The position numbers and the translations under genes were made by a program. The notes below the pieces were generated by a model. That model was not told where the DNA came from. It worked only from the letters and a program-made list of their open reading frames with translations, and made no database searches. From Endozoicomonas sp965232255 (lineage in GTDB: Bacteria > Pseudomonadota > Gammaproteobacteria > Pseudomonadales > Endozoicomonadaceae), in the NCBI GenBank assembly GCA_965232255.1, contig OZ246962.1:1178001-1242000 (forward strand): a DNA stretch of 64,000 nt. The letters run 5' to 3'. Of the stretch, positions 34,916 to 43,110 are shown piece after piece (within the stretch, counting starts at the first letter, position 1; each line of letters begins with the position of its first letter).

Positions 34916-35233
34916 ATGAGAACTTTCAGCCACGTCGGCATCCCCACAACCGCCAAACACGACAATGAACATCATAATGTCGATGGCGGTTTTTTTGTTA
35001 CTGACTATAACGCTACTCCTACCCGGATCGAGTGGCTACGCTGTGAGGCACATTGTGCGCTGCCTGAAGTCATTCAAAAATCAACGCATGTTGCCTTTGT
35101 AGTAGACGACCTGACTGCGGCACTTGAAGGTGCCGAAATTCTGGTTCCACCCATGCGTATTGATGATCAGTTGGAGATTGCCTTTATCTTTGAAGATGGT
35201 GCTCCGGTTGAACTGATGCACTACAAAAGTTGA
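34916..35233 (+). CDS. Small VOC (glyoxalase-like) protein
   Basis: A 105-residue single-unit vicinal-oxygen-chelate-type protein. The N-terminus FSHVGIPT has the usual first metal-ligand-type His, HVAFVVDDLTAALEGAEIL is the second beta-alpha-beta module start, and FIFEDGAPVELMHYK ends with the conserved Glu. ATG 34916 is preferred over 34898 because GGAG lies 10 bases upstream of it. It is first gene of an operon with dhaK, dhaL and lsrF. VOC members include isomerases, epimerases and lyases; an isomerase for the operon's sugar-like substrate is a reasonable guess but not shown. Confidence 0.65.
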   Translation: MRTFSHVGIPTTAKHDNEHHNVDGGFFVTDYNATPTRIEWLRCEAHCALPEVIQKSTHVAFVVDDLTAALEGAEILVPPMRIDDQLEIAFIFEDGAPVELMHYKS

Positions 35234-35270
35234 TGAATCTCTGCCCATTAATAACAAAGAGAATAAAGCC

Positions 35271-36272
35271 ATGGTCATGAAAAAATTAATCAACAATCCG
35301 GAAAACATTACCACGGAATTGCTCGAAGGTTTTGCCCTGGCTTTTGCCGAAAAAGTCAATGTGGTGTCTGACAAGATTGTCTGTCGTGCCGTGCCCAAGG
35401 GAAAACACAAAGTAGCGATTGTTACGCTCGGCGGTTCCGGCCATGAGCCGGCTCTTAGCGGTTTTGTCGGTCACGGTATGCTTGATTACTCCGTGGTGGG
35501 CGATGTGTTTGCCGCACCTGGGGCACCGAAAGTCCTTGAAGCGTTGAGAATGGCCGATTGTGAGGCTGGTGTCTTATTTATTGTGCTCAATCATGAAGGC
35601 GATGTAATGGCGGCCAATATGGCGCTGGAAATGGCTCAGCGTGAAGGCATCAAGGTAAAAATGCTGCTGACCACCGACGATATCAGCGCTGGTCTGGACT
35701 CCGACCTGAAAGACCGTCGTGGGCTGGTGGGTTGTGTGCCGGTTTATAAGATTGCCGGGGCTGCTGCCGAAGCGGGTATGAGTCTCGATGAGGTCTACGA
35801 GGTAGCCTCCCGGTTCAATGACCAAATGGCAACGCTGGCCGTGGCGCTGAAAACAGCCACGCATCCGCAGTCGGGTCTGGAAATTGCAGCCCTGGCGGAT
35901 GATGAGATGGAGATTGGCATGGGGCAGCACGGCGAAGGCGGCGGTGGTCGTTCAAAAGTGCTCTCGGCCAATGAAACGGCTGAAATCATGTTAAATCACC
36001 TGTGCAAAGCCATCGACGTGCAAAAAGGCGATGAACTGATGTTGCTGCTCAACGGTGTCGGAGGCGCCACGCTGATGGAGTTGTTCCTGGTGAACCGGGC
36101 CTGCCACATTGCTATCAAGGAACGCGAGGCCACTATTTGCCTCAGTGCCATTGATGAGTACCTGACGGTGCAGGAAATGGCTGGCTTTCAAATGTGTCTG
36201 GCCATAGTGGACGGCCAGATCAAAGCTCTCTGGAATGCTCCGGCGGATGCTCCCTATTGGGTAACCCGCTAA
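35271..36272 (+). CDS. dhaK: DhaK-type dihydroxyacetone kinase substrate-binding subunit
   Basis: A 333-residue DhaK. Typical motifs: VTLGGSGHEPALSGFVGHGMLDYSVVGDVFAAP (substrate site), VLNHEGDVMAANMALEMA, and GMGQHGEGG with the His that binds the ketose covalently as a hemiaminal. ATG 35271 is followed by an in-frame ATG at 35277; either is possible. It follows the VOC gene by 37 bp and precedes dhaL by 49 bp, with a perfect 20-bp palindrome in between. No DhaM is in the window, so the phosphate donor is open: ATP in two-subunit kinases, or PEP through a DhaM elsewhere. The substrate may be another small ketose. Confidence 0.9.
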   Translation: MVMKKLINNPENITTELLEGFALAFAEKVNVVSDKIVCRAVPKGKHKVAIVTLGGSGHEPALSGFVGHGMLDYSVVGDVFAAPGAPKVLEALRMADCEAGVLFIVLNHEGDVMAANMALEMAQREGIKVKMLLTTDDISAGLDSDLKDRRGLVGCVPVYKIAGAAAEAGMSLDEVYEVASRFNDQMATLAVALKTATHPQSGLEIAALADDEMEIGMGQHGEGGGGRSKVLSANETAEIMLNHLCKAIDVQKGDELMLLLNGVGGATLMELFLVNRACHIAIKEREATICLSAIDEYLTVQEMAGFQMCLAIVDGQIKALWNAPADAPYWVTR

Positions 36273-36280
36273 ACCGGACA

Positions 36281-36300
36281 GCGCTGTCGTACGACAGCGC
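36281..36300 (+). promoter_or_regulatory. Perfect 20-bp palindrome between dhaK and dhaL
   Basis: GCGCTGTCGT followed directly by its reverse complement, 8 bp after the dhaK stop. As RNA it folds to a strong hairpin that could set the dhaK:dhaL ratio or stabilise the upstream message. Confidence 0.6.
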
Positions 36301-36321
36301 ACTCAACAAGGGGGCAGGGCA

Positions 36322-36963
36322 ATGACATCACTCACTTATGAAACCCTTACAGCCATGCTTAGCTATACGGCCGAATTGGTTCTGGGGCATGTGGATGAGC
36401 TAAACGCGCTGGATGCACAAATAGGCGACGGTGATCATGGTACGACCATGCTCAAAGTATGGAGCAGCCTGCAACAGACCATCAGTGCAGATACTTCACG
36501 GAATTCACCTCAGCTTTTAAACGACATTGGCTGGAATATGATGAGCCAGGATGGCGGCTCTGCCGGTATGTTACTGGGTGCTCTGTTTACCGGCATGGCC
36601 AAAGGCTGTGACAGCAGTCAACCGATGGCTACGGAATTGGCCAGTATGCTGCGTACCGGGGCGGATAATCTGTGTCGCAACAGTGGCGCTACGCTGGGGG
36701 ACAAGACCATGCTTGATGCGCTGCTGCCGGCCGTCGCTACCTTTGAGGAGTCGGCCATTGGGGGTGCCGATGTTACGGAAGCATTTCGACTGGCGGCTGC
36801 GGCCGCTTATGGCGGCGCGGAAGAAACGGCGAACATGATACCGGTTCGTGGTCGGGCAAAAAATCTCGGCGAAAAAGCCCTGGGTGTTTGTGACCCTGGT
36901 GCTACCAGTATGGCGCTAATGTTTGCCGGTTTCGCGCAATTCTGGACAGGGAGGGTGTGCTGA
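36322..36963 (+). CDS. dhaL: DhaL-type dihydroxyacetone kinase nucleotide-binding subunit
   Basis: A 213-residue DhaL. The Mg-nucleotide site is ELNALDAQIGDGDHGTTM (about residues 28-45), with SQDGGSAGMLLGALF and GRAKNLGEKALGVCDPGATSMALMF near the end. Length matches E. coli DhaL (210). GGGGCAGGG lies upstream as ribosome site. The stop overlaps the lsrF start (TGATG), so the kinase and aldolase/thiolase are made together. Confidence 0.92.
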   Translation: MTSLTYETLTAMLSYTAELVLGHVDELNALDAQIGDGDHGTTMLKVWSSLQQTISADTSRNSPQLLNDIGWNMMSQDGGSAGMLLGALFTGMAKGCDSSQPMATELASMLRTGADNLCRNSGATLGDKTMLDALLPAVATFEESAIGGADVTEAFRLAAAAAYGGAEETANMIPVRGRAKNLGEKALGVCDPGATSMALMFAGFAQFWTGRVC

Positions 36964-37832
36964 TGGCTGATGCAGAAGGGAATGTGCAGGCCAGGCATTA
37001 CGGTCTGGATAAACCTGTGGCACCGGGAACGTTTCATGTTAAGGGAATGGCCCACTGCGACTGGGGGATGAAAGATCGTCTGTCGCGTATTTTCCGGCCT
37101 GATACGGGCAAAACGGTCATGCTGGCCTTTGATCATGGTTACATCATGGGGGCCACTGCCGGGCTGGAGCGCCTGGATTTGACCATTGAACCGCTGGCCG
37201 ATAAAGCCGATGCGCTGATGGCGACACGCGGTGGCCTGCGTACCTGTATTCACCCGAACCATAACAAGGCAGTGATCCTGCGGGCAACTGCCGACACCAC
37301 CGTACTTAAAGACGATATGAGTTATGGTGTGGTGGGTGTTGATATTAACGACGCTATACGTATGAATGCCAGTGCCCTGGCGGTACAGTGTTTTGTTGGT
37401 GCTCCCCATGAAAGCCAGAGTCTGGACAACCTGGTGAAGGTGATCGACGCTGGTAACCGGTTTGGTATTCCTACGTTGGCCGTAACGGCAGTGGGTAAAG
37501 AGATGGAACGTACTGCGCGCTATTTTACCTTGGCTACCCGTGTATTGGCCGAGCTTGGGGCGCACATGGTCAAAACCTATTATTGCGATGATTTTGCCAA
37601 GGTAGCGGCCGCTTGTCCGGTACCGCTGGTGATTGCTGGCGGCAAGAAAGTGCCTGAGCGGGATGCGCTGGAGTTAGTGTATCGGGCCATTGCCGATGGT
37701 GCTGCCGGTGTGGATATGGGCCGTAATGTCTTTCAGTCGCTCAAGCCGCTGGCGATGATGGAGGCCATCAACGCCATTGTCCATGGTCGTGAGTCCCCTG
37801 CACATGCTTGGGATCTTTACTGCTGTGCATAG
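36963..37832 (+). CDS. lsrF: LsrF-like class I aldolase/thiolase
   Basis: A 289-residue DeoC/FbaB-family protein close to E. coli LsrF along its full length: MAHCDWGMKDRLSRIFRPDTGKTVMLAFDHGY, then ATRGGLRT, AVTAVGKEMERTARYF, the Schiff-base lysine in MVKTYYCDDF, VIAGGKKVPERDALE and GVDMGRNVFQS. LsrF transfers acetyl from phospho-AI-2 product to CoA, giving DHAP and acetyl-CoA. No lsrK, lsrG or lsrACDB is present; instead VOC, DhaK and DhaL are linked. GGGAGGG lies 8 bases ahead of ATG 36963, favouring it over GTG 36957. Confidence 0.88.
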   Translation: MADAEGNVQARHYGLDKPVAPGTFHVKGMAHCDWGMKDRLSRIFRPDTGKTVMLAFDHGYIMGATAGLERLDLTIEPLADKADALMATRGGLRTCIHPNHNKAVILRATADTTVLKDDMSYGVVGVDINDAIRMNASALAVQCFVGAPHESQSLDNLVKVIDAGNRFGIPTLAVTAVGKEMERTARYFTLATRVLAELGAHMVKTYYCDDFAKVAAACPVPLVIAGGKKVPERDALELVYRAIADGAAGVDMGRNVFQSLKPLAMMEAINAIVHGRESPAHAWDLYCCA

Positions 37833-37879
37833 TAGGCAAATCACAGCAAGCAAAATCCGGTGCAGGGAGGGACTGGTTA

Positions 37880-39379
37880 TCAGCACGATTGATGGTCAAA
37901 GATGATGTCGTTTATCGCCGTCATATCAACATGCTCCTCAATGGCATCAGCAATTCGGTTGATGCTCTCCTCTCGAGTGTCAGCATAATTGGGCGTATCA
38001 ATATGTCCAAAGCCAGCCCATGTGAGAATTGCACGACAGGCATCGGGGTGATCAAAAATGCCGTGCAAGTAGCTGCCGAATACCTGACCATCGACGGACA
38101 TCACCGCATCCTGGTGCTGATCAAGCTGGATAAGTGGCTGCTGCAATGCATCGCCAGTGGTGGTGCCAGCGTGAATCTCATAACCGGTGACCTTGACCGC
38201 TGCTTGCCCGGGCAGTTGCATGGTGCCCACTACCTGGCGTAGCTGTTTCTCTTTCCCGATTACTGTTTCCAGGTCCAACAGACCAAGCCCGGTGCTTGAA
38301 CCTGCCGACCCTTCGATGCCGTCCGGATCATGAACAGCCTGACCAAGCATCTGGTAGCCACCGCAAATACCCATCACTTTGCCGCCGTGCCGGATATGTC
38401 TGAGCAAGTCCTGGTCCCAGCCGTTGTCCCGTAAAAATGCCAGATCGGAGCGGGTACTTTTGGTACCGGGCAGGATGATCAGATCAGCCGACGGCAGTCG
38501 TTTACCTTGGTAGACGAAGGTTATATCTACTTGTGGGTTAAGGCGCAATGCATCGAAATCGGTGTGATTGCTCATCCGGCTGAGCACCGGGACAACCACT
38601 TTCAGCGGTTGTTCTTCGTTATTGTGCAACTGTTGTATGGCTACAGCGTCTTCGGCCTCTAGGTGCAGGCCATGCAGGTAAGGTATAACGCCGAGTACCG
38701 GCTTGCCGGTTTTTTCTTCGAGCCAGTCCAGTCCGGATTCCAGCAGCTTTATATCGCCACGAAAGCGGTTGATGATAAAGCCTTTGACCCTGGCCTGCTC
38801 TGACTCCGTTAGCAGTGCCAGAGTGCCATAAAGATGAGCAAAAACACCGCCACGATCAATATCGGCAACAATAACCACTGGGCAGTCTGCCGCCTCGGCA
38901 AAACCCATATTGGCAATATCGCGATCACGCAGATTGATTTCTGCCGGACTACCGGCACCTTCGACAACCACAGCATCATAATTTTTTTGTAACCGGGCAA
39001 AGGCAGCAAGTACTGCTTGTAGCACCTTGGGCTTGTAATCATGATAAGTGCGGGCATCCATATCCATCAGTACCTTACCATTGACGATTACCTGGGCACC
39101 GATGTCGGTATTGGGTTTGAGCAGAACCGGATTCATGTCTGAGTGGGGTTGCAGGCCGCAGGCATTGGCCTGCACTGCCTGGGCGCGACCAATCTCGCCG
39201 TGGTCTATGGTGACGGCGCTGTTTAGCGCCATGTTTTGTGGTTTGAATGGCGCAACTTTTATACCCCGACGGTAAAGAGCACGGCACAGACCAGTGCAGA
39301 TCGTACTTTTGCCAGCGTCGGAGGTGGTACCCTGAATCATAATGGCCCTGGGGGCTGCTGCCTGAGTGTTTGCCGCCAT
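37880..39379 (-). CDS. cobQ: Cobyric acid synthase
   Basis: A 499-residue glutamine-dependent amidotransferase adding amides to adenosylcobyrinic acid a,c-diamide in late cobalamin synthesis. The N-terminal ATP domain has MIQGTTSDAGKSTICTGLCRAL and APFKPQNMALNSAVT; the central LPGTKSTRSDLAFLRDNGWD follows; the C-terminal glutaminase has the nucleophile Cys in GICGGYQMLG and a late His in SYLHGIFDHP. Length is standard (E. coli CobQ-type 484-510). No other cob genes are in the window. Its presence shows the host can do at least late assembly or salvage. Confidence 0.95.
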   Translation of the reverse strand: MAANTQAAAPRAIMIQGTTSDAGKSTICTGLCRALYRRGIKVAPFKPQNMALNSAVTIDHGEIGRAQAVQANACGLQPHSDMNPVLLKPNTDIGAQVIVNGKVLMDMDARTYHDYKPKVLQAVLAAFARLQKNYDAVVVEGAGSPAEINLRDRDIANMGFAEAADCPVVIVADIDRGGVFAHLYGTLALLTESEQARVKGFIINRFRGDIKLLESGLDWLEEKTGKPVLGVIPYLHGLHLEAEDAVAIQQLHNNEEQPLKVVVPVLSRMSNHTDFDALRLNPQVDITFVYQGKRLPSADLIILPGTKSTRSDLAFLRDNGWDQDLLRHIRHGGKVMGICGGYQMLGQAVHDPDGIEGSAGSSTGLGLLDLETVIGKEKQLRQVVGTMQLPGQAAVKVTGYEIHAGTTTGDALQQPLIQLDQHQDAVMSVDGQVFGSYLHGIFDHPDACRAILTWAGFGHIDTPNYADTREESINRIADAIEEHVDMTAINDIIFDHQSC

Positions 39380-39620
39380 GTCAGTGAAGTTCCTGATCGG
39401 TGAAATAATTTGACGGCTTTGGTGGTACGGTCACCTTGCAGCCGTTTTATGGCGCGTTTTCAGTCCGAACCGCTTATTCAGGCTGAAAATATCACGGCTA
39501 TATTAATCACTTCAGGCGGGACAGGCTCTAAGCAGAAATGCGTGGCAGATAAAGAAGGATTATTCAGGCTGAGGTTGGATGAGTGACGGGAAAATGGTGA
39601 GGGGGAATAGCGAAGTGGGA

Positions 39621-39654
39621 AGAAGCTTCTGTTTATTAACGAACAGAAGCTTCT
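39621..39654. terminator. Strong terminator after the CNNM-type gene
   Basis: A perfect 13-bp stem (AGAAGCTTCTGTT / AACAGAAGCTTCT) with an 8-base loop, 14 bp past the stop of the minus-strand gene at 39668. Confidence 0.7.
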
Positions 39655-39667
39655 GGCGACTAATTTA

Positions 39668-40705
39668 TCAGGTGACAGTAGCCGTCAAACGGTGAGCCCA
39701 CTTGGTTTTGGCAACTTCCTGCATATCTACGGCTTTATCGCTTTCGTCAACAATCTCGCGGCCAAGCAACGTTTCGATCATATCTTCAAGGGTGACAATA
39801 CCCCGGATATCGCCGTACTCGGTCACCACCATGGCAATATGGCTGCGCTTTTCCAGAAAAGTGGCCATCAACTTTGGCAGCGGTTCTTTTTCCAGTACGG
39901 CAATAATTGGCCGCTTAAGACTTTCCAGTGTGGTAGCGCCGCCTTCGCGCAGATGCAACATCAGAATGTCGTTACGCATGACAAAACCGTTAATGTCGTC
40001 CGGGTCTTCACCGTAGACGGGAATACGGGAAAAGCTGGAGTCGGCAAAATCCTGCATATAAACGTTTGTGGTGGTTTTTTCTGGCAGGGTAAACAGAACC
40101 GAGCGTGGCGTCATGATCTCAACAATTTGCAGATCGCGGAACTTGAGCATATTTTTCATCAGCTCGGACTCCACGCCCTGTAGCGCACCCGCTTCCAGAC
40201 CCAGATCGGCCATGGCCTGGATTTCGTCGCGCAGGTAAGGATTGGTTTTGTCCTTGGGCGTCATCTTTTTGGTCAGTAACTCGGTGATCCAGATCATGGG
40301 CAGTAGCATTCTGACCATAAAACGCACACCTACCGCCATAACCGGTACCAGACTTTGCCACCAGGTTGCGCCAATGGTTTTAGGAATAATTTCCGACAGA
40401 ACCAGGATCAACAGGGTCAGCACCGCTGAAAAGACACCCACAGATGCATCGCCAAAGACTTGTGCTGCCTGGGCACCGGCACTGGCTGCGCCAATGGTAT
40501 GGGCAATGGTGTTCAGAGTGAGAATGGCGGCTAGAGGGCGGTCGATTTGATCGTGCAGCTCGCGGACAATTTTGGCCCATTTGCTGTTTTTTTGTTCAAG
40601 GCTGACCACGTAGGCCGGGGAAATGCTGAGAAGAACGGCTTCAAACACTGAGCAGATAAAAGACACTGCAATTGCAATGACAACATACGCAACAAGCGTA
40701 ACCAC
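39668..40705 (-). CDS. CNNM/HlyC-like membrane protein with CBS pair
   Basis: A 345-residue CNNM-type transporter-like protein. Residues 1-150 are a DUF21 domain with four hydrophobic segments (including ILTLNTIAHTIGAASAGAQAAQVFG and LILVLSEIIPKTIGA, the family signature). Residues 190-330 are a CBS pair (IMTPRSVLFTLPEKTT, SFSRIPVYGED, GIVTLEDMIETLLGREIVDE). The C-terminal CorC/HlyC domain is missing, giving the short form. Relatives act in Mg2+/Co2+ efflux. Upstream DNA holds a SET-gene remnant. Confidence 0.88.
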   Translation of the reverse strand: MVTLVAYVVIAIAVSFICSVFEAVLLSISPAYVVSLEQKNSKWAKIVRELHDQIDRPLAAILTLNTIAHTIGAASAGAQAAQVFGDASVGVFSAVLTLLILVLSEIIPKTIGATWWQSLVPVMAVGVRFMVRMLLPMIWITELLTKKMTPKDKTNPYLRDEIQAMADLGLEAGALQGVESELMKNMLKFRDLQIVEIMTPRSVLFTLPEKTTTNVYMQDFADSSFSRIPVYGEDPDDINGFVMRNDILMLHLREGGATTLESLKRPIIAVLEKEPLPKLMATFLEKRSHIAMVVTEYGDIRGIVTLEDMIETLLGREIVDESDKAVDMQEVAKTKWAHRLTATVT

Positions 40706-40740
40706 GTAGGGCTCCAGAGGTAATTAAGGAAAAGCTATTC

Positions 40741-40905
40741 TAGCCTGAGAAACCAACACTTGGCGATAGAAATTTCTAACCACCAGGCTGGTATTTGTCA
40801 TTGGTCTTGTGCGTTATTTCAGCCAATGCATTTCGTTTTTTGACCATAGCGGGAGCTGGTCATTGGGTGAGTCATTGTGGTTTATCGTTATATTCAGTTG
40901 CTATG
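40741..40905 (-). repeat. Duplicated segment matching 43021-43195
   Basis: About 165 bp upstream of the CNNM-type gene resemble the region at and after the 3' end of the SET gene (43021-43195). Shared words include ttggtcttgtgcgttatttc followed by agccaatg. Identity falls off on both sides, so only a fragment was copied or survived. Confidence 0.8.
40814..40900 (-). pseudogene. 3' remnant of a second SET-domain gene
   Basis: Translating the minus strand gives ITINHNDSPNDQLPLWSKNE then MHWLK and a stop, matching the C-terminus ITINYNGSPNDQSPLWSEDE-VHWLK of the SET protein at 43111-43497. Nothing upstream matches the rest of the gene, so this is a truncated copy. Confidence 0.75.
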
Positions 40906-40950
40906 ACGGTCTGGTTCGGTGTCTTTATGGGCCAGAGCGCTTGAGCACAG

Positions 40951-41580
40951 TTACTTGTAACGCCTGAAGACCAATACGATTAAAGCGCCAGAGATTGATA
41001 CGGTAATGGCGGCAAAAATGAGCGGCACTGTATGAGCATGGACAATATGCGTTTGGATAAATAGTAAAATGTCGTCGTAAAGATGGATTCCCCGCGCCAG
41101 CAGATAACCGGCAATCACAAACTGGGCGCTGGCCAGTACCACGGCGAGCATACTCATCAACATAAATGCTTTTGGCCGCATGCCTGATGCGCCTGCCAGA
41201 AAGGGCGTTACCCAGGAGATTGGTCCCAGGAAACGAGCCAGAAACACCGCCTTTTCGCCTTTGTTGGCAATATGTTTCATGGCTTTAAATGACTGTTTTC
41301 TCAACTTTCGGGAACGGCCCAGCGTTGAGTACAGAAGCGGTTTACCAAAGGTTCTGCCTAGCTGAAAACTGATAAGATCTCCCAACCAGGCTGATATCCA
41401 CACCGCGGGTAGGAGCGCTATTCCAGTACCATTGGCCAGCAATACTCCAGTCAACAGGAAGAAGATCTCACCATATACAAAGAAACCAACCCCGATAATA
41501 CCGTCTCCCATTGCTCCTGCACAAACCAGCCACGGCAGCCACGGAGATGCGAGCAATGCCTGTGCCCAGTCAGGAAGCAT
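40951..41580 (-). CDS. DedA family membrane protein
   Basis: A 209-residue DedA/SNARE-associated-family inner-membrane protein, with about five hydrophobic segments. GEIFFLLTGVLLANGTGIALLPAVWISAWLGDLISFQLGRTFG and FLARFLGPISWVTPFLAGASGMRPKAFM carry the conserved E/D and FxRxxP-like motifs. Members move lipid carriers across the membrane and affect membrane potential. It lies 5 bp after the glycosyltransferase gene, so they are probably co-transcribed. Confidence 0.88.
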   Translation of the reverse strand: MLPDWAQALLASPWLPWLVCAGAMGDGIIGVGFFVYGEIFFLLTGVLLANGTGIALLPAVWISAWLGDLISFQLGRTFGKPLLYSTLGRSRKLRKQSFKAMKHIANKGEKAVFLARFLGPISWVTPFLAGASGMRPKAFMLMSMLAVVLASAQFVIAGYLLARGIHLYDDILLFIQTHIVHAHTVPLIFAAITVSISGALIVLVFRRYK

Positions 41581-41585
41581 TGTGA

Positions 41586-42317
41586 TTACTCACCGTAGTG
41601 ACCAAATTCATAGCGAATCTGATTCTCGGTTAGCTCACCGCGAAATATACGATGCGCATTCGCTTTTAAATAGATGAGACCAGTTTTTACCAGCCCCTGC
41701 TGGCTCAGACGACGGGTATCAAAATCAAAAAAGACAGGAATCATGCGAAAACGGTAGGTTCTACTGGCACGTTTTACATAGTCACAATCTTCGCACAGCG
41801 TGATACGGGTATCAAAACCACCAATCTCCCGGTGGACGGTCTTGGTGCTGAAGATACAAGCACCCACGGCAGTTGGGAAAACATATTGGGTAGCCAGCAT
41901 TCCCCAGTCAAAACTTTTGATGCCTACGCGCATCAGTAGAGCAGGGTTACTGGTACTCATACGACCACCGGCCACTTTCAAGCCACTCTTTTTCAGCTCG
42001 GAACGTGCCTTGGCAATAAAATCGGGAGCAACACGGTTATCGGCGTCAAGAAAGACCAGACGTTCGTGACGGGCATGCTCGGCACCAGTATTACGACCCA
42101 GGCTAACACCACGCTCTTGCATCTGTACAACGCTGAAGAACTCCAGATTACGGCCCCGCTCTTTGGCAATGCCTACGGTGTTATCATCACTGTTGCTGTC
42201 GACTACCAGTACCTCGAAACTCTGCTCAGTCTGCTGCTGCAGATCATCCAGCAGACGACCAATGGTTTTCTCTTCGTTCAGGGTGATAATAATCACGCTC
42301 ATGGGCATATCAGACAT
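41586..42317 (-). CDS. Family 2 glycosyltransferase
   Basis: A 243-residue GT-A glycosyltransferase: SVIIITLNEEKTIGRLLDDL at the N-terminus, VVDSNSDDNTVGIA, and the DxD-type motif in VFLDADNRVAPDF near residue 92. One acceptor-side region contains GACIFSTKTVHREIGGFD and LCEDCDYVKRA. A short amphipathic C-terminus and no membrane span are seen, so it is probably peripheral. It is coupled to a DedA gene downstream. Sugar and acceptor are unknown. Confidence 0.85.
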   Translation of the reverse strand: MSDMPMSVIIITLNEEKTIGRLLDDLQQQTEQSFEVLVVDSNSDDNTVGIAKERGRNLEFFSVVQMQERGVSLGRNTGAEHARHERLVFLDADNRVAPDFIAKARSELKKSGLKVAGGRMSTSNPALLMRVGIKSFDWGMLATQYVFPTAVGACIFSTKTVHREIGGFDTRITLCEDCDYVKRASRTYRFRMIPVFFDFDTRRLSQQGLVKTGLIYLKANAHRIFRGELTENQIRYEFGHYGE

Positions 42318-42384
42318 GGGGTCACCTCTTCTTTAGCTAGCTACCTCGCTGGATACCCCTACCGACCTGGCGGGGGGAAGGAAT

Positions 42385-42465
42385 GCGACCAGCCTGAGAA
42401 GGCTGACCAACTGATTGCTATTTCCATCCGCACATTCGGTATCTCTCGATATTGCGATTAAAAGA
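42385..42465. repeat. 80-bp repeat element, copy A
   Basis: Shares about 80% identity with 50531-50612: common runs are gcgaccagcc, ccgcacattcggt and gatattgcg-ttaaaaga. It contains a small hairpin CAGCC-TGAGAA-GGCTG. Both copies lie just upstream of a minus-strand family 2 glycosyltransferase gene. Confidence 0.75.
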
Positions 42466-42518
42466 CTTCCGGCTGCTATTTGTTCACCTGTTTGTCTGTC
42501 TTTGCAGTCCTGTCGTAG

Positions 42519-42724
42519 GACTCACGGAATATTAAGGCTGCGGCGTTTGTGTGCGAGCATGGATTGGTTCACCACCGTACTTGTAGCCTTTGGAGAAAAA
42601 CGCTCAATGTGGTGCTTACGCACGATAACCAGAGATGTTTCCTGAGCAACGAGCGATGAAACAGGAAGCCTCGTAAGGTGACTAATGGGAATCCCCTGGC
42701 GAAATTAGGTGGGGACGAATGTCA
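42519..42724 (+). mobile_element. Relic of the 3' end of an IS200/IS605-type tnpB element
   Basis: A decayed plus-strand fragment resembling the end of an OrfB/tnpB gene and its right flank: aatattaaggctgcgg (NIKAA in the family's last conserved block), then gagcaacgagcgatgaaac followed by aggaagcc, and a terminal ggtggggacgaatgtcaat. Frame is broken and the zinc-finger and RuvC regions are missing. Recognition is from memory of such ends, so moderate confidence. The right-flank part would correspond to a guide-RNA scaffold in intact elements. Confidence 0.5.
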
Positions 42725-43110
42725 ATCTGAACTCTTCTTGATGAAACGCTGATTTTCCGAACTTTGGGATTCTGGAAAGAACAAGCTTCTTTGTTCGTGT
42801 ATTGCACAAAGTGCTTTGAGCCACAGAAACTGCCAGTACTCACGGTGCAAATGACGAGCGTTTTTGGCAGGCAGGATTTCGACCTCCAAGATTGCCGCGC
42901 GCAAAACAACGATGTCGCTGACCATAGTGACCAATATCACTACCGCATTGGCACAGTACGCTGTGGTATTTTTCGGCTTAAACCGGTGAAACAGAACGGC
43001 ACACAAGCCAAAGTCATTCTAGTCAGAGAAACCAGCCATTAGCGATAGCCATTTCTACCACTAAGGCGGTATTTGTCGTTGGTCTTGTGCGTTATTTCAG
43101 CCAATGTACT
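42725..43110. other. Region without a supported gene
   Basis: About 385 bp between the tnpB relic and the SET gene. Open frames on both strands show no family I recognise. The last 90 bp belong to the segment duplicated at 40741-40905. It is probably decayed DNA. Confidence 0.4.

Noticed and set aside
37808..38242. 144-residue frame overlapping lsrF and cobQ ends
   Set aside because: Overlaps two well-supported genes and has no family.
42722..43006. 94-residue minus-strand frame after the tnpB relic
   Set aside because: No homology recognised; the region is decayed DNA.
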